A stretch of DNA of 64,000 nucleotides from Pinibacter aurantiacus (GCF_019130065.1 NZ_JAHSPG010000015.1:558001-622000); one strand, 5' to 3'; shown: positions 8,640-17,380, numbered from the stretch's first letter. Translations and numbers: made by a program. The notes: a model not told the origin generated them from the letters alone.

Positions 8640-9383
8640 TTACTCGTTGTACCAGTGCTGATCGAGGATGTTTGTTAGTGTTTGATTCCTCAATGCATTA
8701 AAGTCTCTTTGTTTTAAATCATATATTTTATAACCCCACCAGTGCACAGAACCGTTGCGAAGCTTTGTAATACGATCTTCTAAATGTTTTTTCCTCAGAT
8801 AGTTTTCGAGTTGAACAATGTTGCTTCTTAGAGAAGAATCATGCTTTTGAACTTTAGTAATCATATTGGGTTCAACTTTCAATACGAAGCACCAGGGCTC
8901 AGAGAACACATACTTCATTCGAAATATTTTCCTTTGTTGAGAGTAATAAATCAACTTAGTAAACAACATAAGTTCAGCCTGAGATAGTCTCACCCTGTCT
9001 AATTCGTAATCGTAAAACTCCCTTAACTTTTGTTCTCTCGGTTTGTGCACCTTTTTGCCCCGAACTCTTTTTTTCTTTGTAAAATTTTTACTTGAGCTGT
9101 GCTGTACAGTATTGATCTTTTGTAAAAGATTGCGATAGAATGACGACTTTTTTCCGGTAGCAATATCTTCGCGTAAAACGAAGGTTCTTTTCCATCCACG
9201 CTGATAGGGATGTTTTAATTCTTCCCAACCTAAAGCACGTTCTTCGCGCCAAAGCTGCTTTCTCTTTTTATCAAGCGATAGCAACTGTTTATCTCTATCT
9301 TTTACAACAGCCCGTCTTTTTTGTCTATACGTTTTCAGGCCGTACTGCAATAGCAATACAGACTCTGACGATTTTGCATTCAT
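8640..9383 (-). CDS. Unknown basic protein, first gene of the rtcB-prfH operon
   Basis: I do not recognise this 247-residue protein. It is strongly basic, rich in Lys and Arg throughout (runs such as KKKRVRGKKVHKPREQK), probably mostly helical, and has no signal peptide or membrane segment. It ends four bases before rtcB, so the three genes are very likely one transcript. The charge and the neighbours suggest RNA or ribosome binding, but that is inference. I place the start at 9383 (MNAKSSES). The alternative ATG at 9464 would add 27 hydrophobic, Cys/Trp-rich residues and would run through a perfect 14-bp palindrome that looks like an operator. Confidence 0.7.
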   Translation of the reverse strand: MNAKSSESVLLLQYGLKTYRQKRRAVVKDRDKQLLSLDKKRKQLWREERALGWEELKHPYQRGWKRTFVLREDIATGKKSSFYRNLLQKINTVQHSSSKNFTKKKRVRGKKVHKPREQKLREFYDYELDRVRLSQAELMLFTKLIYYSQQRKIFRMKYVFSEPWCFVLKVEPNMITKVQKHDSSLRSNIVQLENYLRKKHLEDRITKLRNGSVHWWGYKIYDLKQRDFNALRNQTLTNILDQHWYNE

Positions 9384-9386
9384 AGT

Positions 9387-9400
9387 TTGACAATTGTCAA
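9387..9400. promoter_or_regulatory. Perfect palindrome TTGACAATTGTCAA, possible operator
   Basis: This 14-bp perfect dyad lies three bases upstream of the preferred start codon of the rtcB operon. Its position over the translation start or promoter region suits repressor binding. It becomes part of the coding sequence if the longer start at 9464 is used. Confidence 0.4.
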
Positions 9401-9632
9401 CATGAAGAACATTGCGCCAACATAGTGTAAGGAAAAGCCAAACACATAGCATTGTTGTTGCCATGCTCAGAAATTATTTTCGATTGATTGTGTTGGCGAA
9501 AGGATTTTATGATCCGGTGTATTCTATCGAAACTTGCTAATCAGCAAAAGGATCCCCGTTTCGATTCAAACCGAAAAATGCCAACGATGATATGTAGTTA
9601 TTGTTCAAGCATATTTAAAACCCTCCACTTGG

Positions 9633-9658
9633 TGTAGAGACAAGGCAATGCCTTGTAC
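9633..9658. repeat. REP-like half element
   Basis: The sequence GTAGAGACAAGGCAATGCCT onward repeats one arm of the 7153-7209 element, and its core ACAAGGCAATGCCTTGT can form a hairpin. The two copies bracket the rtcB gene and its upstream neighbour. Confidence 0.8.
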
Positions 9659-9752
9659 TAGTAAAAAATTACGATCGCAAAAATAGAAAGATTTTTGAAA
9701 TTGCAAAATCTCTCAGAAAAAACAACTTACACGCTGTTTCATCAAGAGTCTT

Positions 9753-9906
9753 TTTTAACCACAGAGTGAAGAAGATTTTTTTCACAGAGAAACGGAGAAA
9801 TTGCTTCAAACTAAATGGGACTCGCGATTGATGAGGAAAAGAAGGAACGGTATACAAATCTCCTCCCCTCTGTGAAAAAAATCTCTGCTATCTCTGTGGT
9901 TAAAAC
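9753..9906. repeat. Inverted repeat, CACAGAG word
   Basis: The left arm (9753-9789, TTTTAACCACAGAGTGAAGA onward) pairs with the right arm (9867-9906, ending CTCTGTGGTTAAAA). Both arms are made of degenerate CACAGAG words. It uses the same design as the other word repeats of the window but lies between divergent genes. Confidence 0.8.
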
Positions 9907-10043
9907 ATCAAGGTTAATTCTTCATTAAAAAATCTTAATGCAGCTTAGTGCCCTTAGTGGCTTAGTGGTAAAAAAGATGCGAAGCAGCTCCCTTTGCTCT
10001 CTCAACAACTCAAAACAACTAACTTTACCAAAACGATTTTACC

Positions 10044-11402
10044 ATGTGGCTAAATAATATTCTCGAAACGATTGGCAATACTCCGCTGATAAAACTAAAC
10101 AAGATCACGAAAGATATTCCTGCGACTGTGCTGGCTAAAGTTGACTACTTCAATCCGGGCAACTCTATTAAAGACCGTATGGCTATAAAAATGATAGAAG
10201 TGGCGGAAAAAGAAGGCAAATTAAAACCAGGAGGCACCATCATTGAGTGCACAAGTGGCAACACCGGTATGGGACTTGCTTTGGCAGCCTGCGTAAAAGG
10301 TTACAAATGTATCTTCACAACAACCGATAAACAGTCGAAAGAGAAAATGGACATCCTGAAGGCCGTTGGTGCAGAGGTGATTGTTTGTCCTACAAACGTT
10401 GAGCCCGAAGATCCACGCAGCTATTATTCCATCGCAAGAAGACTGGCAAAAGAAATTCCTAATTCTTTCCATTGCAATCAATATGATAACCTGGCTAACA
10501 GGTTGGCACATTATGAAAGTACAGGTCCTGAAATATGGGAACAAACAGAAGGAAAGATCACGCATCTTGTTTGTACTGCAGGAACAGGCGGAACTGTTAC
10601 CGGTACAGCAATGTACTTGAAAGAAAAAAATCCTGCCATTCAAGTGTGGGCAATTGACGTATATGGTTCGCTACTTACAAAATTCTTCAACACCGGCGAG
10701 GTGGACATGAATGAAGTTCACCCTTATGTGTCGGAAGGATTTGGTGAAGATTTTGTTCCTGATAACTATGACATGAGTGTGATTGATCGCTTTGAACAAG
10801 TGACAGATAAAGATGGCGCGGTTATGGCAAGACGCATTGCAAAAGAAGAAGGCCTGTTCTGCGGATATAGTGCGGGCAGCTGCTTGCAGGGTTTGATGCA
10901 GCTGAAGGACAATTTAAAAAAGGATGATCTGGTGGTGTGTATTTTCCATGACCATGGCAGTCGTTATGTAGGCAAAATTTACAACGACCAGTGGATGATG
11001 GAGCGCGGTTTTCTTGATGTAAAATCTTTCAAAGACATTGTCAACGGTAGAAAAAATTCACAGAAGCTCGTTTCTATTCAGCCGACTAATACCGTTGCAG
11101 AAGCTGTTGAAATGATGAAAAAATACGACATTGAGCACATCCCTGTTTTTGATAACGGCAACGTTGCAGGATCAATTAGCGAAAACGGTTTGTTCCAAAA
11201 AGTATTCTCTAATCCCGATATCAAGAATGCGAAAATTCAGGAAGTAATTGAACATGCATTTCCGATCGTAGATTTTAACACACCGGTAGAGAAACTTGGT
11301 ACATTGATCAATAAAGAAAACGGTGCAGTACTTAGCAAAGACGAAGCGGGCAACTACCACATCGTAACGAAGTATGATGTGATCAATGCACTGGGGAAGT
11401 AA
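10044..11402 (+). CDS. Cystathionine beta-synthase-like PLP enzyme with CBS domains
   Basis: A 452-residue fold-type II PLP enzyme. The PLP-binding lysine is Lys43 in NPGNSIKDR. The substrate-loop TSGNTG is at 70-75, and the Gly-rich phosphate cradle is CTAGTGGTVTGT. A pair of CBS regulatory domains occupies about 345-450. This domain order matches cystathionine beta-synthase (serine or O-acetylserine plus homocysteine to cystathionine) rather than plain cysteine synthase, which lacks CBS domains. O-acetylserine sulfhydrylase activity cannot be excluded from sequence. It stands alone, with word repeats on both sides. Confidence 0.88.
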   Translation: MWLNNILETIGNTPLIKLNKITKDIPATVLAKVDYFNPGNSIKDRMAIKMIEVAEKEGKLKPGGTIIECTSGNTGMGLALAACVKGYKCIFTTTDKQSKEKMDILKAVGAEVIVCPTNVEPEDPRSYYSIARRLAKEIPNSFHCNQYDNLANRLAHYESTGPEIWEQTEGKITHLVCTAGTGGTVTGTAMYLKEKNPAIQVWAIDVYGSLLTKFFNTGEVDMNEVHPYVSEGFGEDFVPDNYDMSVIDRFEQVTDKDGAVMARRIAKEEGLFCGYSAGSCLQGLMQLKDNLKKDDLVVCIFHDHGSRYVGKIYNDQWMMERGFLDVKSFKDIVNGRKNSQKLVSIQPTNTVAEAVEMMKKYDIEHIPVFDNGNVAGSISENGLFQKVFSNPDIKNAKIQEVIEHAFPIVDFNTPVEKLGTLINKENGAVLSKDEAGNYHIVTKYDVINALGK

Positions 11403-11440
11403 AGAGCACACGGATGACACGGATTAGACTGATTTTTTTT

Positions 11441-11536
11441 GAATAACTGAATAACTGAATAACTGAGTGGTTCAATTTCAATTTTGCATTACAAAGCTCA
11501 ACCACTCAGTTATTCAGTCATTCAGTTATTCAGTCA
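11441..11536. repeat. Inverted repeat, word A
   Basis: Arms 11441-11470 and 11500-11536 are tandem AATAACTG words. The loop contains ATTTTGCATTACAAAG, which resembles the loop at 480-509. It lies between the convergent CBS-like gene and the PAS kinase, ending eight bases before the kinase stop codon. Just before it, 11409-11440 carries a run of CACGGATGA-like words. Confidence 0.9.
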
Positions 11537-11543
11537 TTGCTCC

Positions 11544-13862
11544 CTATTCCGGCAGCACTATCGTGAACTTCGCTCCTACTCCGCGTTTGCCTTCGGCTTT
11601 AATTACGCCGTTGTGGTTTTCAACGATCTTTTTACAAACCGCTAAACCGATGCCGGTGCCTGTGTATTTTTTCTTGTCATTTAAGCGCTGAAAAATCATG
11701 AAAATTTGCTCGGCATATGACTGATCAAAACCAATTCCGTTGTCTTTAAAAATTAGCTCAACGTAATTGCGATTGCTGCTTTGCAATAGTGGATATGACT
11801 TCAACTCTTCGCGCGGAAGAACCCTCGCTGAAATTTCGATAACGGGATTTTCGTCTGAAAACTTCAATGCGTTCCCTATTAAGTTAAAGAACAACTGATT
11901 CATCTGAATAGGAATTGCCTTGATGCGAGGCATTAAATTTTTAATGATGGTCGCATTCTTTTGATCGACCACCACCTCGAAATCATTTACCACATTCTCC
12001 AGCACCTTATTGAGATCAACTGTTTCAAACTTCTCATCCATTTTGTTGATGCGTGAAAAATTGAGAAGATCTTCGATCAGGACAGACATTCTTTCTGCGG
12101 ATGAAATAACTTTTTGAATGTAAAGTTTTCCATCAAAGCCAGGCTCGTCAATCTTTTGCAAAACAAGATCAGAGAAGGTTTGAATTTTACGTAAAGGCTC
12201 CTGCAAGTCATGACTGGATACATATGCAAACTGCTCCAGTTGTGCATTTGATTTTTCCAGCAGATCATTGGCTTCCTGCAGATCTCTTGTGCGTTCTGCC
12301 ACAATTCTCTCAAGGTCCTCATGAGCGAGCTTGGTTGCCTGTATATCCATGCACGAGCCGATGTATCCTTCAAAAAGCCCTTCTGGCGTATATCGCGGCA
12401 CGCCTGAATTTGCCACCCATCTGTAAACGCCATCATGCCTTTTCATTTTGAATTCGATGGTAAAGGGTGCGCGTTCGTTGAAATGAGAAGTGTATTCCTC
12501 CAATACTCTTTCACGCTCCAGCAGATGGATGTCTTCCTGCCAGCCATCACCCAACTCTTCGTCAAGGGACCGACCGGTAAATGACAACCATTGTTTATTT
12601 AGAAATGTAAATTTTCCGTTTGTATCTGCCACCCAGATTTTTACCGGGGCCGTGTTTGCCATTATGCGGAAACGTTCTTCACTTTCCCGCAAAAATTCCA
12701 CCATGAGTTTACTTTCGGTAATATCCATCACCGTTCCTAAAAGACGTACGGGCGTTTTGTCGTTATCGTATAACATTTCGCCGCTTGCTTTTATCCAGTG
12801 AATGCTGCCATCCTGGTGTTTGATGCGCACCTCATAGCTAAGTCTGCCCGTTTCTTCCGCAACGCGGTGCGCCTCCTGTACAATCGCTATGTCTTCCGGA
12901 AGAACCTGATCAAACAGATGAACACGTGTTACACTTTCATTTTTGTTGTAACCAAAAATCTCCTTAAGCCTTGGTGAAATGTCGCCGTAATAATTTTCCA
13001 GCAGATTAAGATCGAAGGTGCCAAGATTAGTAGCTCTTATAGCAAGGCGCAAACGTTTTTCATTTTCTTCAGTTTTTAGCCTCGCTTCTACTTGTTCCGT
13101 GACATTGTTCAACGTCATCATTATCCCTTGAACGGTTACACCATCCTTCTCGAAAAGCGGGGCGTATGTAAAATCGAAATAGAATTTAGCAATGTGGGTT
13201 TTAAAATCTACGTATGAGGCGCCTTCGGTCTCGCTATATGTGACACCGGTATCATACACATTCAACAGAAGTTGGGGGAAGCGCTGGTGTTCCAACCTGG
13301 GAAATATTTCCAGCAAAGTCTTGCCAAGCACTTCGCTTTCTTCCTTTTGCCAGATCTTCAGCATAGCGGGATTTATCAGCTCCACTCTTAACTCCCTTCC
13401 TCTCAAAATGCCCATCGCAATAGTAGATTGCATTACGAGGCTTCGGAATTGTTTTTCACTTTCCTGCAAAGCATGCGATTCCTTCACCTGTTTGGTAACC
13501 TCCGTTGCCACCACCACTATTCTGTCCACAATACCTTTGCTGTTACGAAGCGGCTGATAAACAAAGTTGAAATAGACCTTTTCTCTGATTCCTTTTCTGA
13601 CCAGGTCGACTTCAAATTCATTTCCATGATAAGCAATGCAGGTTGTCGTAACACCGTCCAGCAAAGTTCTTATGTTTTGGTTGACCAATTCGGGAAGGCC
13701 CTCAAACAAAGACTTATTAATAAGTTGATCTGCTTTTTTATCTACCACTTCAAGGTACAGATCGTTTGCATGCTCAACAATATAATCTGGTCCGCGCAAA
13801 ATAGCTATGGCAATAGGCGATTGCCCGACCAGTTGTTCTACCGATAATTTTTCTTCAATCAT
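11544..13862 (-). CDS. Cytoplasmic multi-PAS sensor histidine kinase
   Basis: A 772-residue kinase with no signal peptide and no membrane segment. Four PAS domains follow one another (about 15-125, 130-255, 262-385 and 395-515). A coiled coil and a HisKA domain follow, with the acceptor His551 in VSSHDLQEPLRK. A HATPase_c domain (about 655-770) has an N-box MNQLFFNLIGNALKFSD, DNGIGFD and a GTGIGLA lid, so it should be active. It has no receiver domain and no adjacent response regulator. The PAS modules suggest sensing of redox state, light or a small ligand inside the cell; which one cannot be told. Confidence 0.9.
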   Translation of the reverse strand: MIEEKLSVEQLVGQSPIAIAILRGPDYIVEHANDLYLEVVDKKADQLINKSLFEGLPELVNQNIRTLLDGVTTTCIAYHGNEFEVDLVRKGIREKVYFNFVYQPLRNSKGIVDRIVVVATEVTKQVKESHALQESEKQFRSLVMQSTIAMGILRGRELRVELINPAMLKIWQKEESEVLGKTLLEIFPRLEHQRFPQLLLNVYDTGVTYSETEGASYVDFKTHIAKFYFDFTYAPLFEKDGVTVQGIMMTLNNVTEQVEARLKTEENEKRLRLAIRATNLGTFDLNLLENYYGDISPRLKEIFGYNKNESVTRVHLFDQVLPEDIAIVQEAHRVAEETGRLSYEVRIKHQDGSIHWIKASGEMLYDNDKTPVRLLGTVMDITESKLMVEFLRESEERFRIMANTAPVKIWVADTNGKFTFLNKQWLSFTGRSLDEELGDGWQEDIHLLERERVLEEYTSHFNERAPFTIEFKMKRHDGVYRWVANSGVPRYTPEGLFEGYIGSCMDIQATKLAHEDLERIVAERTRDLQEANDLLEKSNAQLEQFAYVSSHDLQEPLRKIQTFSDLVLQKIDEPGFDGKLYIQKVISSAERMSVLIEDLLNFSRINKMDEKFETVDLNKVLENVVNDFEVVVDQKNATIIKNLMPRIKAIPIQMNQLFFNLIGNALKFSDENPVIEISARVLPREELKSYPLLQSSNRNYVELIFKDNGIGFDQSYAEQIFMIFQRLNDKKKYTGTGIGLAVCKKIVENHNGVIKAEGKRGVGAKFTIVLPE

Positions 13863-13976
13863 TTACTTCAAAACCACATTTTGTAAGAGGAATATGTAAT
13901 AGTAACAGTGAGTTCCAGGTATTGTAATTTAGGTGAAAAATAAACAACAAGCGCTTTCTGGAATTGCTTTTTTTTA

Positions 13977-14837
13977 TCATTTTCTGATCGCTTTCACCAT
14001 CCTGTCTTTGCCCTGCAGATCTTGCCTTACTACCACTGTTTCGAATAGCTCATTCGTAAACAGAGCCGCCACTTCATTTGCCAGCGCCATATGTGTTTCC
14101 ATGTACACTGCTCCTTTTGTTTTCAAATATTGGGCTGAAAAATCTGCAATCGCTTTATAAAAAATCAAAGGATTTTCATTTTCAACAAATAATGCCAAAT
14201 GCGGTTCAAATTCAACAACATGTTTTTCCATTTCCACTATTTCTTCATTTGGAATATAAGGTGGATTACTTACGACCACATCAAACATTCCAAGTTGCTG
14301 CCAGTTTGCGGTGTTTAAAAAATCCAGTTGGTGAAACTGAACATCAGCATTCAATGTCGCGGCATTTTGCCTGGCAACATGTAATGCCGCCTCGCTTATA
14401 TCGCAACTTTTTACTTTGGCCCAGGCAAGATTTTTTTTGATGGCAACTGGAATACAACCGCTTCCCGAACCGATATCCAAAATGGAAAATTCTTCCCGCT
14501 GTTTGTTTTGAAAATCATTCACCACCCACTCCACCAACTCTTCTGTTTCCGGCCTCGGAATAAGCACGGATTCGTTTACATAAAATTTCATTCCATAGAA
14601 CCAGGCTTCACCCAATGTGTATTGAATGGGGCGATGCTTTAAAAGATCATCGCTTACCTGCTCCAGTTTTGCCATTTGTGTTGCGGTAAGACCGACGTGC
14701 TTGTTTACCACACGGTCAATTTTCTTCCAGCCGGTAATGTTTTCCATTACCCAATCGGCAATATTTGCGGCTTCGCGTGCGTCATACACGCCGGAAAGGA
14801 GCGAAAGCAGTTGTTGCTGATGGTCGTTAAGCGTCAT
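13977..14837 (-). CDS. prmC: Release factor glutamine methyltransferase PrmC
   Basis: A 286-residue SAM-dependent enzyme that methylates the glutamine of the GGQ motif in RF1 and RF2, which speeds peptide release. The N-terminal helical domain (about 1-85) recognises the release factor. The catalytic domain has the SAM-binding motif ILDIGSGSGC and the diagnostic NPPY motif (VVSNPPYIPN, about 190). Length is normal. The -7 promoter box ends only four bases from the start codon. It is divergent from ribD. Confidence 0.95.
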   Translation of the reverse strand: MTLNDHQQQLLSLLSGVYDAREAANIADWVMENITGWKKIDRVVNKHVGLTATQMAKLEQVSDDLLKHRPIQYTLGEAWFYGMKFYVNESVLIPRPETEELVEWVVNDFQNKQREEFSILDIGSGSGCIPVAIKKNLAWAKVKSCDISEAALHVARQNAATLNADVQFHQLDFLNTANWQQLGMFDVVVSNPPYIPNEEIVEMEKHVVEFEPHLALFVENENPLIFYKAIADFSAQYLKTKGAVYMETHMALANEVAALFTNELFETVVVRQDLQGKDRMVKAIRK

Positions 14838-14841
14838 GGTT

Positions 14842-14849
14842 CAAAGATA
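14842..14849 (-). promoter_or_regulatory. -7 promoter box of prmC (TATCTTTG)
   Basis: This exact TAnnTTTG box on the minus strand lies four bases from the prmC ATG (14835-14837). As at ftsK, the transcript would begin at the start codon. Confidence 0.6.
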
Positions 14850-14857
14850 AGGCAATG

Positions 14858-14998
14858 CCTAACGTAAAAGGCTTAACGCTTAACGCTTAATGCCAAACGC
14901 CTTTAGGTGCGCCAGTCCTGCGTTCCGTGTCAGGCGTTAAGCGCTGGGCGTTGGGCATTCTGCGTTAAGCGTTAGGCATTAGGCGTTAAGCATTAACC
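14858..14998. repeat. Inverted repeat, word CTTAACG
   Basis: The left arm (about 14858-14905) has tandem CTTAACG-like heptamers, and the right arm (about 14933-14998) has GCGTTAA/GCATTAG heptamers. It fills the space between the divergent prmC and ribD genes and stops next to both -7 boxes. Confidence 0.85.
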
Positions 14999-15000
14999 CT

Positions 15001-15008
15001 TATCTTTG
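15001..15008 (+). promoter_or_regulatory. -7 promoter box of ribD (TATCTTTG)
   Basis: This exact TAnnTTTG box is separated from the ribD ATG at 15020 by eleven bases, predicting a leader of only a few nucleotides. No TTG -33 element is evident because the repeat arm occupies that position. Confidence 0.55.
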
Positions 15009-15019
15009 CCCATCTACAA

Positions 15020-16072
15020 ATGACCTCCCACGAAACATATATGCATCGCTGCATTGAACTGGCAAAAAATGGCGCCGGGCATGTAGCTCCCAACCCTATG
15101 GTGGGTTCTGTGCTCGTGCATGATGGCCGTATCATTGGAGAAGGTTTTCACCAGGCGTATGGCCAGGCACATGCAGAAGTAAATTGTATTAATGCCGTGA
15201 AAGATGCAGACAAACATCTGATTCCCCAAAGCACGATTTATGTTTCGCTGGAGCCCTGTGCGCACTTTGGCAAAACGCCACCTTGTGCAGACAGGATCAT
15301 TCATGAGCGCATTCCCAAAGTAGTTGTAGGTTGCCGCGATCCTTTTAAACAGGTGGATGGAAAAGGGATAGAAAAATTAATGAGCGCAGGCATCGAAGTA
15401 ACTATAGGTATTTTGGAAAATGAATGCAAGGAACTGAACAAACGCTTTTTTACTTTTCACACGAAACATCGTCCGTACATTATTTTAAAGTGGGCGCAGA
15501 GCAACAATGGAAAAATCGGAGGTGCTGATTTTAAGCGAATCAATATCAGCAATGATTTTTCCAACCGGCTGGTGCACAAATGGAGAAGCGAAGAATCGGC
15601 GATCATGGTCGGCACCAACACCGCATTTCACGACAACCCTTCTCTAACAACACGTTTGTGGAAAGGCGCGGATCCAGTGAGGATATTTCTTGACATGGAA
15701 CTTAGCGTGCCGTCAACACACCATATTTTAGACAATTCTGTTCGAACAATTATTTTCAATAAACACAAACATTCGCAAGCGGAAAACATTGAGTATTATC
15801 AGATCACAGAAGATGTAAGCATTGTTCACCAGATTGCTGATGCTTTGTATCAACTGCAAATTCAAAGCGTGTTGATCGAAGGTGGGACGCGACTCCTGCA
15901 ATCTTTTATTGACGAAGGATATTGGGACGAAGCAAGAATAATTACCAATGAAAAACTAATGATTGATGAGGGCATTCATGCACCATCATTAACAAACGCC
16001 CTAAAAACCGATGAAATCAGGTTGCTTACTGACAGAGTCGATTTCTTTACTAATAACAGCAGACCTTTTTAA
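15020..16072 (+). CDS. ribD: Riboflavin biosynthesis protein RibD (deaminase-reductase)
   Basis: A 350-residue bifunctional enzyme for two consecutive steps of riboflavin synthesis. The N-terminal deaminase (1-145) has the zinc site HAEVN (His51, Glu53) and PCAHFGKTPPC (Cys80, Cys89). The C-terminal reductase (146-350) reduces the ribosyl side chain with NADPH; ILKWAQSNNGKIGG and SVLIEGGTRLLQSF are typical. Length is normal. No other rib gene is nearby, and there is no FMN riboswitch between the promoter and the start. The YigZ-like gene starts six bases after the stop and is probably co-transcribed. Confidence 0.95.
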   Translation: MTSHETYMHRCIELAKNGAGHVAPNPMVGSVLVHDGRIIGEGFHQAYGQAHAEVNCINAVKDADKHLIPQSTIYVSLEPCAHFGKTPPCADRIIHERIPKVVVGCRDPFKQVDGKGIEKLMSAGIEVTIGILENECKELNKRFFTFHTKHRPYIILKWAQSNNGKIGGADFKRINISNDFSNRLVHKWRSEESAIMVGTNTAFHDNPSLTTRLWKGADPVRIFLDMELSVPSTHHILDNSVRTIIFNKHKHSQAENIEYYQITEDVSIVHQIADALYQLQIQSVLIEGGTRLLQSFIDEGYWDEARIITNEKLMIDEGIHAPSLTNALKTDEIRLLTDRVDFFTNNSRPF

Positions 16073-16078
16073 CCAAAC

Positions 16079-16684
16079 ATGAGCGACCAGGAATTTTATT
16101 ACACTATCGACAAAACAGCCGTTGCAGAATATAAAGACAAAGGAAGCAAGTTTATTGCCTATGCTTTTCCTATTAAAGATGCAGACGAGTTTAAGGCAAG
16201 ATTGGCAGACCTGAAAAAAGAACATCCTAAAGCTTCTCATCATTGCTTTGCCTACCGCCTTGGACTTGATGGCAATAGTTTTCGCGTAAGCGATGATGGC
16301 GAACCTTCCGGAACAGCGGGCAAACCGATTCTCGGCCAGATCGATAGTAAGCAACTAGTGAACACTTTGGTTGTGGTGGTGCGCTATTTTGGAGGAACGT
16401 TGCTGGGTGTGCCCGGTTTGATCAACGCATACAAAACCGCTACCTCATTGGTTTTGCAGGTCCTACCCATTTCCCAAAGACCTGTCGAAGTATCTTACAA
16501 AGTTGATTTCGACTATACCTGCATGAACGATGTAATGATGATCGTTAAGCAAACAGGCTGCACGATCATTAAACAGGAAATTCAACTATTCAGTCATTTG
16601 ATTATAGGCATTCCTAAAACGCGATTGCAGGAAGTGGTGTACAAGCTGGAGGAACTGCGGAATGTTGAGGTGAAGAAAATTTGA
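16079..16684 (+). CDS. YigZ/IMPACT family protein
   Basis: A 201-residue member of the UPF0029/IMPACT family. The conserved DDGEPSGTAGKPILGQI and VVRYFGGTLLGVPGLI motifs sit in the N-terminal domain, and a ferredoxin-like C-terminal domain (DUF1949-like) follows. The eukaryotic relative IMPACT regulates the Gcn2 kinase; the bacterial role is unclear, with suggested links to translation. It follows ribD by six bases. The protein ends KKI and its TGA stop lies in the first word of the repeat behind it. Confidence 0.88.
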   Translation: MSDQEFYYTIDKTAVAEYKDKGSKFIAYAFPIKDADEFKARLADLKKEHPKASHHCFAYRLGLDGNSFRVSDDGEPSGTAGKPILGQIDSKQLVNTLVVVVRYFGGTLLGVPGLINAYKTATSLVLQVLPISQRPVEVSYKVDFDYTCMNDVMMIVKQTGCTIIKQEIQLFSHLIIGIPKTRLQEVVYKLEELRNVEVKKI

Positions 16685-16826
16685 GAATTTGAAAATGTGC
16701 TAATTTGAAAATGCGCTAGGTCGAGCATTTTTCATTAAAGAATATCTCACATCAAACCTGTCAGTAATAAGGGACGAATGCTGCACTGAATGAATTTTCA
16801 AATTTTCAAATCTTCAAATTTTCAAA
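16681..16826. repeat. Inverted repeat, word AATTTGAA
   Basis: The left arm (16681-16717) and right arm (16791-16826) are 8-bp degenerate copies of ATTTGAAA and its complement. It lies between convergent genes. The stop codons of both genes fall inside the arms, and the last four residues of the acetyltransferase (NLKI) are encoded by the right arm. Confidence 0.9.
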
Positions 16827-17326
16827 TTGGGAAGCTCTGCTTCCATGAAAATCACACCCGGCAGCGGATTGTGGTAATAAGGATCGATCGTGTTGAACCC
16901 GTGCCGTTTGTATAAGTTGATCGCGGCTTGCATTCTGCTTAATGTGTCGAGCCACATGTGCGTGTAGCCGAGTTGTTTGGCCTCTTTTAGAAGTTCTTCT
17001 ACCAGGACATTTCCAATACCGTGTTTCCTAAATGCCGGTTTAACATACATGCGTTTCATTTCGCAATACGCATTTCTGTTGGCCGCAGCTGATAAATGAT
17101 AGTGCGGCAAAATGGCCTGCAGCGCAATACATCCGGCAACTTCTCCATTTACAAAAGCTAGTAATATCAAGCCTTTGGGCGGACCGTATTTTAGTAACGG
17201 CTCTTCCAATTCTGACTGAACTGACTGAAACGACAGATCTTCTCCCAACTCAAGAAGATATTCTTTTGTGAGTTGAAGGAAAAGATCAAGTCCATTATGA
17301 TCTGTTATTTTTTCAATGCTTATCAT
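16814..17326 (-). CDS. GNAT-family N-acetyltransferase
   Basis: A 170-residue acetyltransferase using acetyl-CoA. The acetyl-CoA-binding motif A is seen in MKRMYVKPAFRKHGIGNVLV, followed by LWLDTL-type and AAINLYKRHGF motifs near the C-terminus. The acceptor cannot be predicted. The C-terminal residues NLKI and the stop codon come from the word repeat that overlaps the gene end. A REP palindrome lies behind its start, between it and the YdcF-like gene. Confidence 0.85.
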   Translation of the reverse strand: MISIEKITDHNGLDLFLQLTKEYLLELGEDLSFQSVQSELEEPLLKYGPPKGLILLAFVNGEVAGCIALQAILPHYHLSAAANRNAYCEMKRMYVKPAFRKHGIGNVLVEELLKEAKQLGYTHMWLDTLSRMQAAINLYKRHGFNTIDPYYHNPLPGVIFMEAELPNLKI

Positions 17327-17359
17327 GCGTCTCGATTTTGAATGATCGATTGTCGGTCT

Positions 17360-17378
17360 GGGCGAATGCGATTCGCCC
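17360..17378. repeat. REP-like palindrome GGGCGAATGCGATTCGCCC
   Basis: A 19-bp near-perfect palindrome, three bases from the stop codon of the YdcF-like gene. The same 19-mer occurs at 46407-46425 in the opposite orientation, so it is a dispersed element. Confidence 0.85.
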
Positions 17379-17380
17379 TG

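Larger units (their letters stand above)
9465..10043. other. Divergent intergenic region, rtcB operon / CBS gene
   Basis: This 579-bp stretch holds a half REP palindrome (9633-9658), a CACAGAG-type inverted repeat (9753-9906) and CTTAGTGG words (about 9943-9970). A weak -7 box (TAACTTTA, 10020-10027) precedes the next gene. I see no credible ORF or RNA gene. Confidence 0.6.

Noticed and set aside
9384-9464. In-frame upstream start for the basic protein, giving a hydrophobic N-terminus
   Set aside because: The added residues are Cys/Trp-rich and unlike a normal signal peptide, and they would cover a perfect palindrome. The rest of the protein is basic and cytosolic in character.
15001-15020. 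FMN riboswitch upstream of ribD
   Set aside because: Only about eleven bases separate the promoter box from the start codon, so there is no room for an RFN element.
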